NCBI RefSeq assembly: GCF_018343665.1
Contig: NZ_JAGYPM010000005.1
Location: 1 to 64,000 of the forward strand
Direction of reading: 5' to 3'
DNA length: 64,000 bases
Source: Cytobacillus citreus
GTDB lineage: Bacteria; Bacillota; Bacilli; Bacillales; Cytobacillaceae
The notes under the pieces were generated by a model. The model was given only the letters and a program-made list of their open reading frames with translations, did not search any database and had not been told where the DNA came from. Made by a program: the position numbers and the translations under genes. Below, piece by piece: positions 27,117-36,087 of the stretch (within the stretch, counting starts at the first letter, position 1; each line of letters opens with the position of its first letter).

Positions 27117-28490
27117 TTATTGCAGGGCATTTACGACTTCTTCCAACCTCATGCCTCTCGAAGCTTTTACTAAAACAATCGTTTCCTCATTGACTAGCTT
27201 TTCAAGCTTTTCAATAAGCGGCAGCTTTTCAGTAAAAGCGAATACTTGATCTGCTGCTAATTTCGTTTTAGCTCCTTCTGTTATGCATTCCCCTAGCTTT
27301 CCAAATGTAAAGACATAGTCAATTTTATCGGAATCAATCGATTCACCCATTTTAATGTGAAATTCCTTTTCTTGGGGACCTAGTTCTAGCATGTCACCGA
27401 GGACAAGAATTTTCTTTTTATATCCAGGGAGTTGAGAAATAAGCTCAATCGCCGCAAGCATAGAGGTTGGGCTTGCATTGTAGGCATCATTAATAATCTT
27501 TTCGCCTTTTTTACCCTGTAGAAGCTCTGTCCTCATATTTGTTAGCTTAAGTTCTGCGAATCCTTCATTCATTTTTTCAAATGGAACACCAAAATAGTCG
27601 GCTACCGTCATCGCTGCTAAAGCATTTAATACATTATGTATCCCTAAGACAGGGAGCTTGAACTCCACATTGGAAGTATTTACTTTAAAGATACTTCCTA
27701 TATCATTCTGTTCAATTTCCACAGGGAAAATATCATTTTTCTCACTTCTGCCAAATGTTCGAATGTTCGAATCTCCAGCGTAATTTGTTAGCTGTTCTTT
27801 TAGAAGCGGTTCATCTCCATAATAAGTAAGTAATCCATTTTCTTGAAGTCCGTTCATAATTTCTAATTTAGCCTCAGCAATTCCCTCTCTTGACCCTAAA
27901 TCGAGCAGGTGGGATTCGCCAATATTTGTTATGATTGCTGCCTCTGGGCGTGCCAGACGGGTTAGAAAGTCAATTTCACCCTTACTGCTCATTCCCATCT
28001 CAAGGACAGCGACTTCCGTATCCTCTTCTAAGCCCAAGATCGTTAATGGAAGACCGATTTCATTATTAAAATTTCCTTCTGTTTTTTGAACCTTATATTT
28101 AACAGATAGCAGATTGGCTGTCATGTCTTTTGTTGTTGTCTTGCCATTGCTGCCTGTAATACCGACAACTCGTACATTAAGCACATCACGGTAATTTCTA
28201 GCTAACTCTTGTAATGCGATTAGCGTATTTTCTACAACTAAAATAGGGAGATGCAAAGGCGGATTCGGAACATCCTTTTGCCAAAGGGCTACAGAAGCAC
28301 CTTTCTTGATGGCATCCTCTACAAATCGGTGGCCATCGGAATTCTCACCTTTAAATGGGACGAATATATTCCCAGAATTAATCTTTCTAGAGTCAATGCT
28401 TACACCACTAATGACTGCATCGTTAAAAATGGATATTTCATTTTCAATCTTGATCCATTCAGATATCTCTTTAAGCGTTCTTGTTATCAT
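27117..28490 (-). CDS. murF: UDP-MurNAc-tripeptide:D-Ala-D-Ala ligase
   Basis: 457 aa from ATG 28490, where AGGAGG sits 6 nt upstream; this is the B. subtilis length. Mur ligase family: ATP loop GITGSNGKTTTKDM (about 108-121), central domain with NFNNEIGLPLTILGLEE and the carbamylated-lysine region, C-terminal domain with NDAYNASPTSMLAAIE and VLGDMLELG. It adds the D-Ala-D-Ala made by Ddl to the cell-wall precursor. ddl is upstream on the same strand but 260 nt away, so murF probably has its own promoter. Confidence 0.97.
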   Translation of the reverse strand: MITRTLKEISEWIKIENEISIFNDAVISGVSIDSRKINSGNIFVPFKGENSDGHRFVEDAIKKGASVALWQKDVPNPPLHLPILVVENTLIALQELARNYRDVLNVRVVGITGSNGKTTTKDMTANLLSVKYKVQKTEGNFNNEIGLPLTILGLEEDTEVAVLEMGMSSKGEIDFLTRLARPEAAIITNIGESHLLDLGSREGIAEAKLEIMNGLQENGLLTYYGDEPLLKEQLTNYAGDSNIRTFGRSEKNDIFPVEIEQNDIGSIFKVNTSNVEFKLPVLGIHNVLNALAAMTVADYFGVPFEKMNEGFAELKLTNMRTELLQGKKGEKIINDAYNASPTSMLAAIELISQLPGYKKKILVLGDMLELGPQEKEFHIKMGESIDSDKIDYVFTFGKLGECITEGAKTKLAADQVFAFTEKLPLIEKLEKLVNEETIVLVKASRGMRLEEVVNALQ

Positions 28491-28720
28491 CGGCTGCCTC
28501 CTCTTAGACATCCGCATCATTCAGATTTATCGTTATGACACGAATTCTTAGGTATATGTAAAATCAAGATACTAGTATCTTAACTATTTTTATCGATTGC
28601 AACTGTTTACTGGTCAATATATCTCTCTTTGTGACCATTTTTCGCTAGTTTCTTCTCTTTTTTGGTCTCATTTTGTCATTATTATTTTAACTCATTTATT
28701 ATAACTAACCTAATAGCCAA

Positions 28721-28746
28721 GAAACACGGCAAATTCGCCGTGTTCC
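28721..28746 (-). terminator. Weak terminator after ddl
   Basis: AACACGGC-GAATTT-GCCGTGTT hairpin read on the minus strand, followed by TCTT only. It may attenuate rather than stop transcription into murF. Confidence 0.5.
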
Positions 28747-28750
28747 TAAC

Positions 28751-29833
28751 TTATTCCATTGTGTATTTAATGTTTTGCTTTTCTGTATGTCTTTCAATAG
28801 CCAAATTCACAAGGCGTTCGATTAACTGAGGATATTCAACTCCAGTGTGTTTCCAAAGCAGCGGGAACATGCTAAATGGTGTAAAACCTGGCATTGTATT
28901 TACTTCATTAATATACCATTTTCCTTCACGGGTTAAAAAGAAGTCCGCCCTAACAAGTCCTGAACAATCAAGGGCTTTAAATGCACGAATCGCCATTTCC
29001 TTTAGCTCATTATATTCAGACTCGGTTATTTCCGCTGGGATAATTAATGCGGTTTCTCCATCTTGATATTTTGCCTTATAATCGTAAAAATCCTTTTTCG
29101 GAACAATTTCACCAGCCACTGAGCATTCTGGATGATCATTCCCAAGAACGCCTGCTTCGATTTCTCTTGCTACGACGCCCTCTTCAATAATAATTTTACG
29201 GTCGAATTTGAATGCTTCTGCAAACGCTGTTTCAAGTTCAGCCTTATTCGTACATTTGCTAATGCCGACGCTAGAGCCAAGGTTTGCCGGTTTGACGAAG
29301 CATGGATACCCTAGTTCACTTTCTACCTTTTGATAGGCTGCTTCATTTTCTTTTTCCCATTCACTACGAATAAACCAAACATACTTTACTTGCGGCAAGC
29401 CAGCTTGAGCAAAAATATTTTTCATAATGACTTTATCCATCCCTGCGGAAGAAGAAAGGACACCGTTTCCTACATAAGGAAGATTGAGAAGCTCAAGTAA
29501 TCCTTGAACAGTACCGTCTTCTCCATTTGGTCCATGCAATAGCGGGAAAATAACGTCAAAAGAACTTTTTTCTTCTTTAGCTGAATGAAACATAGCTGGA
29601 GCTAAAGCCGTCGGAGGCAATGCTTCCTTGTTGGAGAATTCCAGTTCTTTTAGGTTCGTGACTGGTCCAGTTAGTTGTGGTCCTTTATTCCATTGTCCAT
29701 CCTTAGATATATAAAGAGGGTGTATCTCAAACTTTTCTAAATCTAATGCCTTTAGAACAGCCATTGCTGTCTGCATAGATACTTCATGTTCAGCGGATTT
29801 CCCTCCATATAATAGTCCAATCTTAGTTTTCAT
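28751..29833 (-). CDS. ddl: D-alanine:D-alanine ligase
   Basis: 360 aa ATP-grasp enzyme. N-terminal [20 protein letters not shown], substrate loop [23 protein letters not shown]-grasp core [16 protein letters not shown], and catalytic end [20 protein letters not shown]. It joins two D-alanines produced by Alr for the MurF step. The motif [12 protein letters not shown] is of the normal D-Ala-D-Ala type rather than D-lactate. GGAGG is 12 nt before the ATG, a little far. Confidence 0.97.
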   Translation of the reverse strand: MKTKIGLLYGGKSAEHEVSMQTAMAVLKALDLEKFEIHPLYISKDGQWNKGPQLTGPVTNLKELEFSNKEALPPTALAPAMFHSAKEEKSSFDVIFPLLHGPNGEDGTVQGLLELLNLPYVGNGVLSSSAGMDKVIMKNIFAQAGLPQVKYVWFIRSEWEKENEAAYQKVESELGYPCFVKPANLGSSVGISKCTNKAELETAFAEAFKFDRKIIIEEGVVAREIEAGVLGNDHPECSVAGEIVPKKDFYDYKAKYQDGETALIIPAEITESEYNELKEMAIRAFKALDCSGLVRADFFLTREGKWYINEVNTMPGFTPFSMFPLLWKHTGVEYPQLIERLVNLAIERHTEKQNIKYTME

Positions 29834-29987
29834 AAAAAATATGAACCTCCATTCTCGATCACTTTCCTATTTTACCACTTAGTGAATGAAGAAAGGGAGT
29901 GATTAAGGTGGATTTATTGAGGAATTTTTTTCAAATAAAAAGATTTTCATTCATTCGCCCATATCTTATATGTATGTAGGAGACAAG

Positions 29988-30358
29988 TCAGATGAAACCT
30001 TCTTTTCTATTGCCAATTGCATAAAATGTACTGCTTATTACGTTCAAAATTCCATTTTCAACTAACTGCTTTGTAATAGGCGATCCTGATGGGGCATAAC
30101 CTTCGCTCCACAGAATATGAGCAGCACCTAATGTACCATGTCCGCATAATTCAATTTCCTTTGTGGTTGTAAACCATCGAAGGTGATAACAGCTTTCATC
30201 TTTTTCTGTAATAAAAGTTGTAATCGGCTGGTTAAGCTCCTTTGCCATGGATTTCATCCATTCATCTGATCTTTCCTCAGTCAAGAAAACGATTGCTGCA
30301 GGGTTTCCTTTAAATTCATTTTTTGAAAAGCATTTATTAGATAAAATTGGTTATTCAT
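29988..30358 (-). pseudogene. PhzF-family isomerase, broken fragment
   Basis: The N-terminal third of a PhzF/phenazine-biosynthesis-like epimerase. The conserved CGHGTLGAAHIL is present (about residue 72). The reading frame from ATG 30358 (GGAGG upstream) gives FYLINAF and then shifts frame near 30315; the correct frame continues with KGNPAAIVFLTEERSDEW. The protein ends after about 120 residues, while the family is about 260-300. Both the frameshift and the missing C-terminal half mark it as a pseudogene. Confidence 0.75.
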
Positions 30359-30391
30359 ATACTCGCGCACCTCCACTTAACTTTTTTAACT

Positions 30392-30937
30392 TTAATTCAA
30401 CAAAGGAAGAAGCTCCTCATGTTTAAAGGTATTTTCAGCTTCTGAAATATTTTGAGCTAGAATAATATCAATAGAATCCGTTAATGAGTTTAGGATGTGG
30501 CGAACTGAACCATTTTCAAATTTATCTATTGACTCAGGTAATTCATCTTCGTCTAAAATAAAGTACTCTCCATTGGGAAGGACCATAATATCTACGATTA
30601 AATCCTCAAAGGATACCAATTTATCCGTCATATATGTATTTTTTACAATATTAAAATAGGAGCCTAAATAATTTCCATTATGATCTCTCCAAATATATAA
30701 ATTATATGGACGATCTTTCCAGTAATATGCAATGGTATAACTGCCTTTAGGAATGGTTAATCTTGTTTGCTCGGCTATCATTGTAAAGGAATCTAGTATT
30801 TTATGAAAAAGCACGACATTTTGTTTTTGTGCTTTTAACCGTATACAGCTATGTTCTACTTCAGTGGAATCGTACCGTATTTTTCTTTCTATCATTTTTT
30901 CGCAATATTGAATAGCTGGTGTACATAAATTGGCCAT
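30392..30937 (-). CDS. DUF402 family protein
   Basis: 181 aa. It carries the DUF402 core: GSYTIAYYWKDRPYNLYIWR, GSYFNIVKNTY, and FEDLIVDIMVLPNGEYFILDEDELPE with the acidic residues that bind metal in characterised relatives. Some DUF402 proteins (YgaC/FomD type) are nucleotide phosphatases, so a phosphohydrolase role is likely but not shown. Starts at 30937 or at the GTG at 30940 are equally possible (AAGGA upstream). Single-gene unit. Confidence 0.8.
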   Translation of the reverse strand: MANLCTPAIQYCEKMIERKIRYDSTEVEHSCIRLKAQKQNVVLFHKILDSFTMIAEQTRLTIPKGSYTIAYYWKDRPYNLYIWRDHNGNYLGSYFNIVKNTYMTDKLVSFEDLIVDIMVLPNGEYFILDEDELPESIDKFENGSVRHILNSLTDSIDIILAQNISEAENTFKHEELLPLLN

Positions 30938-31015
30938 CACTTTCGTTCCTTCTTCCTATTTAATGGTCTTCCCCAGTTCAAATATCTATTATTCATTGTA
31001 GCATCAATTAAATTA

Positions 31016-31155
31016 AGAAGGTTTTGAACTCTCCCGTGTTTTTGCAGGTTTTAAACTTTACTAATTAATGACAATTAGAGTTTATGAACCTTCTTATTAA
31101 CCTGAATTGAAAAAAGGACGCCTTTTTATTTCAGAAGGGCATCCTTTATTGGAAG
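31016..31155. terminator. Two hairpins between DUF402 and the reductase gene
   Basis: AAGAAGGTTTTGAACTCT pairs with AGAGTTTATGAACCTTCTT (31016-31098). Next, AAAGGACGCC/GGGCATCCTTT (31117-31155) has a T-rich loop. The second could be the reductase terminator, although about 80 nt after its stop. No gene in this 300-bp gap. Confidence 0.4.
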
Positions 31156-31236
31156 ATCAATCTCTATTGAAAAGCAGATAAAGAAACTAACTTACACAGC
31201 TTCCTCACTCTTACTCGTCATCCATTGTCGCGTACG

Positions 31237-31833
31237 CTATCCAATCCGGCTTTTTTTCTTAATGATTTCATAACGCAGCCGGATCGAACCGCTTGTTTCA
31301 TAAAGCTTGGTACTTAGAAGCTTCATGTCATGCCGATCGGCCATGTTCTCGAAGTACCGCCTTCCGGAACCCAGGATGACTGGGTGGACAATCATACTAA
31401 GCTCGTCCACCAGTCCCGCATTCATAAGGCTCTGTATAAGATCTGCGCTTGCCGGAATTACAATGCTACCGTTGATCTCACTTTTAAGCTTAGACACCGC
31501 CTGGCTTAGCCCGCCGTCAAGCAGGAAGATCGTGTCGTTGTAATCGCCCCACTGCACATCCTGAAGCTCTTTATTGCGAGAAGCTACATATTTAGGCGTC
31601 TTGTTCATGGCGTCCGCCCATGCGCCTTCTTGGTAGGGCCAGTAAGTAGCGAATCCCGTGTAGGTTACACGGCCCATCAGAAGAGCTTCAGCCTTCTGGA
31701 ACATGGCCAAATTATCATCCATCGCGTCTATGACACCCGGCATAGCCCAACTTACCATATTATCCTCATCCCCGCTTGGTCCTGTAAAAGCTCCATCTAA
31801 AGTGGTGCTTACCGATGCAATAATTTTTCCCAT
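31237..31833 (-). CDS. Dihydrofolate reductase / RibD C-terminal family protein
   Basis: 198 aa. RibD_C-like fold: start GKIIASVSTTLDGAFTGPSG, nucleotide-binding MGRVTYTGFATYWP, IVIPASADLIQSLMNAGLVD and VHPVILGSGRRYFE. B. subtilis relatives are YwjB/YyaP; the reaction is unknown, and it is not the housekeeping DHFR. Its GC content and codon use (GCC, CGC and CTG runs) are clearly higher than the AT-rich neighbours, suggesting recent transfer from a higher-GC Firmicute. Confidence 0.85.
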   Translation of the reverse strand: MGKIIASVSTTLDGAFTGPSGDEDNMVSWAMPGVIDAMDDNLAMFQKAEALLMGRVTYTGFATYWPYQEGAWADAMNKTPKYVASRNKELQDVQWGDYNDTIFLLDGGLSQAVSKLKSEINGSIVIPASADLIQSLMNAGLVDELSMIVHPVILGSGRRYFENMADRHDMKLLSTKLYETSGSIRLRYEIIKKKSRIG

Positions 31834-31981
31834 TGAATTTATCCTCTTTTCCTATTGGAATTTATTTTTTAATATACAGTTCATCTCAGTAACAGAACCT
31901 CAGGGATTTTCTAGTCGTGCTGCATCTTCCAATGACGTTATATCAAGAATTGTCTACCTATTTCATGCTGCGAAAGTTGAG

Positions 31982-32461
31982 CTAAATACTACTCTTTGCT
32001 CTATCAACAATATGCTGCGTGTATTCAGGCATTTCTTTTATTCCTTCCTTTAAAAACTCAGGAAATAAAACGATTTTGTTGATTTCATCAATAGGCATCC
32101 ATTGATAAATCCATCTATCACCTTCAAGTCCATTGAATGACTCCGTTTTAAAGAATCTAGCAGTTTCTTCTGAAGAAATTTTATAGTAGAAGGCTAGCTC
32201 ATGAAACTCTTTTCCTTTGTATGTAAAGAAATTTTCATTGGTCCAAAGCAGTCTCTCAGCCGTTACCTGTGCGCCAAGCTCTTCGGCAAATTCTCTTGCA
32301 ATACTTGTTTGTGTGTCTTCACCAATTACAACTCTGCCTCCAGGAAGCGCCCAGTTGACATCATCTACATTCCTATGCAAGAGAACATGATGATCCACTA
32401 TCCAAATACCAGCAACTCGAAAATTAAATACGGCACTTTCCGTTTGAAAAACGACATCCAT
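31982..32461 (-). CDS. Nudix hydrolase
   Basis: 159 aa. The Nudix box GGRVVIGEDTQTSIAREFAE then ELG (about 41-63) fits GX5EX7REUXEEXGU, with the REFAEE metal-binding core complete. The substrate class (nucleoside diphosphate derivatives) cannot be refined. The VOC gene lies 20 nt upstream on the same strand, so the two are likely co-transcribed. The ATG follows GTGAGGAGAAAT. Confidence 0.88.
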   Translation of the reverse strand: MDVVFQTESAVFNFRVAGIWIVDHHVLLHRNVDDVNWALPGGRVVIGEDTQTSIAREFAEELGAQVTAERLLWTNENFFTYKGKEFHELAFYYKISSEETARFFKTESFNGLEGDRWIYQWMPIDEINKIVLFPEFLKEGIKEMPEYTQHIVDRAKSSI

Positions 32462-32480
32462 TTAATTTCTCCTCACCCTT

Positions 32481-32864
32481 TTACTCTATCGGTGAACAAA
32501 TCTCAATGAAATGCCCATCCGGATCTTCCACATAGGCAACCTTTTGTCCCCACGGCTTTACAACAGGCTCCATCAGTACTTTTACTCCTGCTTCACGAAA
32601 CTTTTCAACAACAGCCTCTACTTCCTCCGTGACAAATCCAATTTCGAAGGTCTGTTCCTTTCTTATACCATCTGGAATCGGAAGACCTGTAAGCTCACGG
32701 ACATCTTCCCTCGTGTTAAAAGAAAGAATCGTAGCTCCCGTGTTGTATTCGATGTATGTACCAAATTCATTCTTAAGCTCTAAACCTAATAGCTCACCAT
32801 AAAAATGCTTTGTCTTTTCGAGATTTTCAACATACAAAATGACGTACCCCATTTTCAAATTCAT
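32481..32864 (-). CDS. VOC family glyoxalase / bleomycin-resistance-like protein
   Basis: 127 aa with two beta-alpha-beta-beta-beta units: [20 protein letters not shown] and [19 protein letters not shown]. Metal ligand candidates are the H of GHFIEI and the E of YIEYNTG. The substrate is unknown. It is probably in an operon with the Nudix gene. Confidence 0.87.
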   Translation of the reverse strand: MNLKMGYVILYVENLEKTKHFYGELLGLELKNEFGTYIEYNTGATILSFNTREDVRELTGLPIPDGIRKEQTFEIGFVTEEVEAVVEKFREAGVKVLMEPVVKPWGQKVAYVEDPDGHFIEICSPIE

Positions 32865-33045
32865 ACTTTCACCTGCTTTTATATGATTTATCGTACTTTA
32901 CTTAAAATTCTCTATGAAAAATGCAATTCCCTTTTAGTAATTTGAAAGATTCGATACTAGCGTCAGATCACACATCCTAAATTTTCCTAATTATTAAAAT
33001 AAATCTGATACAATAAAGTTAAATATAATGAATGGGGTTGAACGA

Positions 33046-33609
33046 ATGACTAAATTGCTTTCGTTAATAGGGAAGAAAGTAATAATCCGTCCGATTGAAG
33101 ATGAGGATTTAAAGACTTTTTGGACGTACATTTATGGGACTGAAAATCCAGAATGGAAGAAATGGGACGCGCCTTATTTTCCTCTTTTTTTCAAAGAGTT
33201 TGAAGACTTTAAAAAGACATTCATTCCTAAACCTACAGATGGAGCCATTCCAAGAATGGCAATAGAAGCGGATGGCAAGTTAATAGGTAGCGTCAGTTAT
33301 TACTGGGAGCATAAAGAGTCGAATTGGCTTGAGGCTGGGATTGCCATTTATGATCCTGAATATTGGAATGGCGGATACGGAACAGAAGCCCTTACTCTTT
33401 GGGTTGACTATCTGTTTTCGTCAATGCCGCTTGTACGAGTTGGTATCACAACTTGGTCCGGCAATAAAAGAATGATGCGCGCTGCCGAAAAAATCGGCAT
33501 GAAGCTTGAAGGCAGAATGAGAAAATGCCGCTTTCATGAGGGCGAATACTATGACTCCATCCGAATGGGTGTACTTAGAGAAGAATGGGAAGAGGTAAAG
33601 GAAAAATAG
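33046..33609 (+). CDS. GNAT family N-acetyltransferase (RimJ/RimL-like)
   Basis: 187 aa from ATG 33046 with GGGG 8 nt upstream; an earlier ATG at 33028 has no site. GNAT fold: VIIRPIEDEDLKTFWTYIYG at the start, GSVSYYWEHKESNWLEAGIA in the core strands, acetyl-CoA loop region NGGYGTEAL, and C-terminal NKRMMRAAEKIGMKLEGRMR. This resembles Spd/RimL-type acetyltransferases acting on proteins or small amines. The hairpin array begins 12 nt after the stop. Confidence 0.88.
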   Translation: MTKLLSLIGKKVIIRPIEDEDLKTFWTYIYGTENPEWKKWDAPYFPLFFKEFEDFKKTFIPKPTDGAIPRMAIEADGKLIGSVSYYWEHKESNWLEAGIAIYDPEYWNGGYGTEALTLWVDYLFSSMPLVRVGITTWSGNKRMMRAAEKIGMKLEGRMRKCRFHEGEYYDSIRMGVLREEWEEVKEK

Positions 33610-33620
33610 AAAAGATAGTT

Positions 33621-33978
33621 AAAAATGGGAAACTAAGCGGCTCTTGTTTCCATCTTTTTCGCGAATATCTTTAAAATTTGGAAACTAACGAAGCTTTGTT
33701 TCCACTTTTCTACGATTTTTTTTAAAAATGGGAAACTAAGCGGCTCTTGTTTCCATCTTTTTCGCGAATATCTTTAAAATTTGGAAACTAACGAAGCTTT
33801 GTTTCCACTTTTCTACGATTTTTTTTAAAAATGGGAAACTAAGCGGCTCTTGTTTCCACCTTTTCGCGAATATCTTTAAAATTTGGAAACTAACAAAGCT
33901 TTGTTTCCACCTTTTTCGCGAATATCTTTAAAATTTGGAAACTAACAAAGCTTTGTTTCCACTTTTCCACGATTTTTT
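33621..33978. repeat. Tandem array of seven hairpins
   Basis: Seven 24-bp units, each opening GGAAAC and closing GTTTCC. They start at 33628, 33680, 33731, 33783, 33834, 33885 and 33937, a period of 51-52 bp. Units alternate between GGAAACTAAGCGGCTCTTG and GGAAACTAACGAAGCTTTG types. The last two carry ACAAAGCTTTGT, a perfect palindrome. The 27-28 bp between units is also repeated (TTCGCGAATATC or TACGATTTTTTTT), so the higher-order period is about 103 bp. No reading frame is seen. Confidence 0.85.
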
Positions 33979-33979
33979 T

Positions 33980-34336
33980 AAGAAAAACTTGGTGTTCGCC
34001 AAGTCCTTCCGAAGTATGCCTTTCGTGCTATGAGCTATTCATGGTGAGTGTTTTGGACTTTGGTAAACCAAAATAAAGTGAAACTTCCATCAGTGGGGGT
34101 TTTTCTTCATCCCCCCACTGATGGTTAGTTGCGGCCCACAGGAAGTGGGTCACGCAGACATTGCCACACGATGTGGTGCTTTTAGTCTGTGTTCATTTTA
34201 TGGGCATTTACAGGCAGTTGATCCCCCTCTTACTCTTCTTTGCATACGCGAATCCTTGAAGTGGGGGTCTTACTGCCCGTTAATCTGCGATAAATTTAAG
34301 ATTTACTTTAATACGTTAATAAACTTAAACTTTCTT
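33980..34336 (+). repeat. Structured repeat C, copy 3, split by repeat A
   Basis: The left piece (33980-34072) opens AGAAAAACTTGGTGTTCGCC then AAGTCC, as in intact copies, and then decays. The right piece (34295-34336) has TACGTTAATAAAC and TTAAACTTTC, almost identical to copy 1. Repeat A copy 4 lies between. Confidence 0.6.
34073..34294 (+). repeat. Structured repeat A, copy 4
   Basis: 222 bp. The 5' hairpin pairs CCATCAGTGGGGG with CCCCCCACTGATGG. Mini-hairpins CCCAC-AGGAA-GTGGG (34135-34149) and GCCAC-ACGAT-GTGGT (34163-34177, with a G-T pair) lie inside GCAGAC/GTCTGT. The 3' hairpin pairs AGGCAGT with ACTGCCC. It ends CTGCGATAAA. Apparent reading frames inside are not genes. Confidence 0.8.
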
Positions 34337-34572
34337 AACGAGTGAAATAATCCCTAAGCGTAGGCTTTGGGATTTTTATTTTGTAGAAAGGCAAGACAAT
34401 TTATCAAAAAAAGTTATTCCTTTATTCCTATAACCTACACCCTAGTTATTTACTTTATATAGGCAGTGTTTCATATATACTTTGATTTAATTAGGTGTTT
34501 AGTTTGGGTTATTTTAATATTTTTTATAAAATTAGGAAAATAGGAGCATCAGTGAGAAAACGGAAGTAATTC

Positions 34573-34662
34573 GTTCTTTATATAGCACGAATAATCCATT
34601 TTAATAGTTGTTTTATAAAATGGATTCAATTATATTCATATTATAGGTTCTTAATAAAGAAC
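34573..34662 (+). promoter_or_regulatory. Possible SinR boxes upstream of the CalY/TasA-like gene
   Basis: Three matches to the B. subtilis SinR box GTTCTYT: GTTCTTT (34573-34579), GTTCTTA (34647-34653) and AAAGAAC in reverse (34656-34662). The last two form an inverted pair. SinR represses the tapA-sipW-tasA operon in B. subtilis. A TATTATAG -10-like motif sits beside the pair. The rest of 34340-34723 has a small hairpin with Ts (34349-34380) and no gene. Confidence 0.45.
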
Positions 34663-34723
34663 ATCAAGTGAATACTTAGAGAACTGCTTTAAAATTATAC
34701 AAAAAGAGAAAAGAGGAGAAAAT

Positions 34724-35296
34724 ATGTCATTTAAAAAGAAATTAGGTTTAGGGATCGCTGCTGCATCACTTGGATTATCATTAGTTGGAGGAGGAACATT
34801 TGCCTATTTTAGCGACACGGAAGTTACTAATAATCAATTCACTGCAGGGACTTTAGATTTAGCCGTTAATCCAGAAGTCATTATCGATATTAATAATTTA
34901 AAGCCTGGAGATTGGATGGTTCGTGAATTTAAGCTTGAGAACAAAGGGAGCTTGGATATTTCAAAGGTCTTACTGGATACAGACATTGAAATAATTGATG
35001 CGAAAGGTGACAATACAGAAGATCTTGCTAAGCATTTCATGGTACAATTCCTTGTTAATGATGACAAACTTAATAATGTGTACAGAAAAATGACATTGGA
35101 CAAGCTGATTGATAATCCTGATGTTGTGAAAGGCTTCTTTGGAAGAGAATCTGGTCTTAAAGCAGGCGATTCAGACCTCTTCAAAGTTCGATTTGTTTTC
35201 ATGGAAAATAAAAAGGATCAGAACCAGTTCCAAGGGGATTCTTTAAAGCTCAAATGGACATTCCATGCTGAACAATCAGCAGGGGAAGAGAGATAA
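34724..35296 (+). CDS. CalY/TasA-family secreted biofilm fibre protein
   Basis: 190 aa. Signal peptide MSFKKKLGLGIAAASLGLSL then VGGGTFAYFSD, the typical SipW-type cleavage region of TasA/CotN/camelysin proteins. The mature part begins SDTEVTNNQFTAGTLDLAV and includes NLKPGDWMVREFKLENKGSL and a WTFHAEQ end. Relatives form extracellular amyloid-like fibres or act as the camelysin surface protein. No sipW or tapA gene lies beside it, so processing must depend on a peptidase encoded elsewhere. GAGGAGAAAAT precedes the ATG. Confidence 0.88.
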   Translation: MSFKKKLGLGIAAASLGLSLVGGGTFAYFSDTEVTNNQFTAGTLDLAVNPEVIIDINNLKPGDWMVREFKLENKGSLDISKVLLDTDIEIIDAKGDNTEDLAKHFMVQFLVNDDKLNNVYRKMTLDKLIDNPDVVKGFFGRESGLKAGDSDLFKVRFVFMENKKDQNQFQGDSLKLKWTFHAEQSAGEER

Positions 35297-35303
35297 TTGA
35301 CAT

Positions 35304-35336
35304 AAACGCTGCCTTGTTCAATGGCAGCGTTTTTTT
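35304..35336 (+). terminator. Terminator after the CalY/TasA-like gene
   Basis: AAACGCTGCC-TTGTTCAAT-GGCAGCGTTT followed by TTTT, just after the stop. Confidence 0.9.
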
Positions 35337-35337
35337 G

Positions 35338-35475
35338 AGCTAAAAGGAAAGTTTAAGTCTATTAACGTGCTAAAGCAAAGAGTGTGTTCTATTAAATATC
35401 TGCTAATAAGATCGCATAAGAGAAACTAAGGCATTCGCCAAAAAGGACTTGGCGAACGCCAAGTTTTTCTAATTA
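35338..35475 (-). repeat. Structured repeat C, copy 4 (intact, reverse)
   Basis: About 138 bp, reverse of copy 1. On the minus strand it reads TTAGAAAAACTTGGCGTTCG, with the hairpin GGCGTTCGCC/GGCGAATGCC, then CTTATGCGATCTTATTAGC, and ends CACGTTAATAGAC then AAACTTTCC. It lies between the CalY terminator and the end of the cobamide operon. Confidence 0.72.
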
Positions 35476-35478
35476 AGC

Positions 35479-36087
35479 CTACCTGCTATGTTCCGTACAT
35501 CCTTCCAAAAGCAATTCCATCTTTCCGTCTTGAACTTGAATAATCGTAAGACTCGTCCCATGAATAAACGGCGGATTCCAAAGTTCTTCGATTGGTGCAT
35601 TTCTACAGAGAAGATAGAGTACTTTAATAACAACTCCGTGCGTCACTACAAGGACATTCCCTGTTGGGACTGTCCTCTCTAAATCTGCCAAAAATTCAGA
35701 GATTCGCTTTTTCACGTCAAAGAAGCTTTCTCCTCCAACGCTTTTATAAGCTGCAGGATCGTTCCAAAATGCATGAAATTGCCCGAGATACAATTTTTCT
35801 ATCTCATCTTCCCTTAATCCCTGCCAATCTCCCATATCAATTTCCATTAGTCTTCTATCGGTTTCAATAAGTGTAGTCCCATCTTGATTAACCAGGTTTG
35901 CAGTTTTGATCGTTCGATCGCTTGGAGAAGATATGATCCGCTCAAACACTGTACCGCTAAGCCTTTCTCCTAGTAAACGCGCATCATTTTCCCCTTTCTC
36001 TGTTAAAGCAGAATCCAACCTGCCCTGCATCCTTTTTTGTACATTCCACTCTGTTTCTCCATGTCTAATGAAATATAATTTCAGCAT
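35479..36087 (-). CDS. Histidine phosphatase family protein (CobC-like)
   Basis: 202 aa. RHGETEWN at 8-15 with the phospho-accepting histidine H9, second arginine in SPSDRTIKTA, and catalytic VVTHGVVIKVL. It is last in the cobamide operon, overlapping cblS by 7 nt. It may remove the 5' phosphate of alpha-ribazole-5'-phosphate or cobalamin-5'-phosphate, making it a second CobC beside the gene at 38282-38887. A general phosphoglycerate-mutase-like phosphatase is also possible. Confidence 0.8.
   Translation of the reverse strand: MLKLYFIRHGETEWNVQKRMQGRLDSALTEKGENDARLLGERLSGTVFERIISSPSDRTIKTANLVNQDGTTLIETDRRLMEIDMGDWQGLREDEIEKLYLGQFHAFWNDPAAYKSVGGESFFDVKKRISEFLADLERTVPTGNVLVVTHGVVIKVLYLLCRNAPIEELWNPPFIHGTSLTIIQVQDGKMELLLEGCTEHSR

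Noticed and set aside
30284-30358. Intact PhzF enzyme with an alternative start
   Set aside because: The frame breaks near 30315 and the C-terminal half of the family is missing, so it is listed as a pseudogene.
33621-33978. Possible CRISPR array (24-bp palindromic repeats at regular spacing)
   Set aside because: The sequences between repeats are themselves repeated, the period is shorter than usual, and no cas genes lie in the window. It is a tandem hairpin repeat, not a CRISPR.
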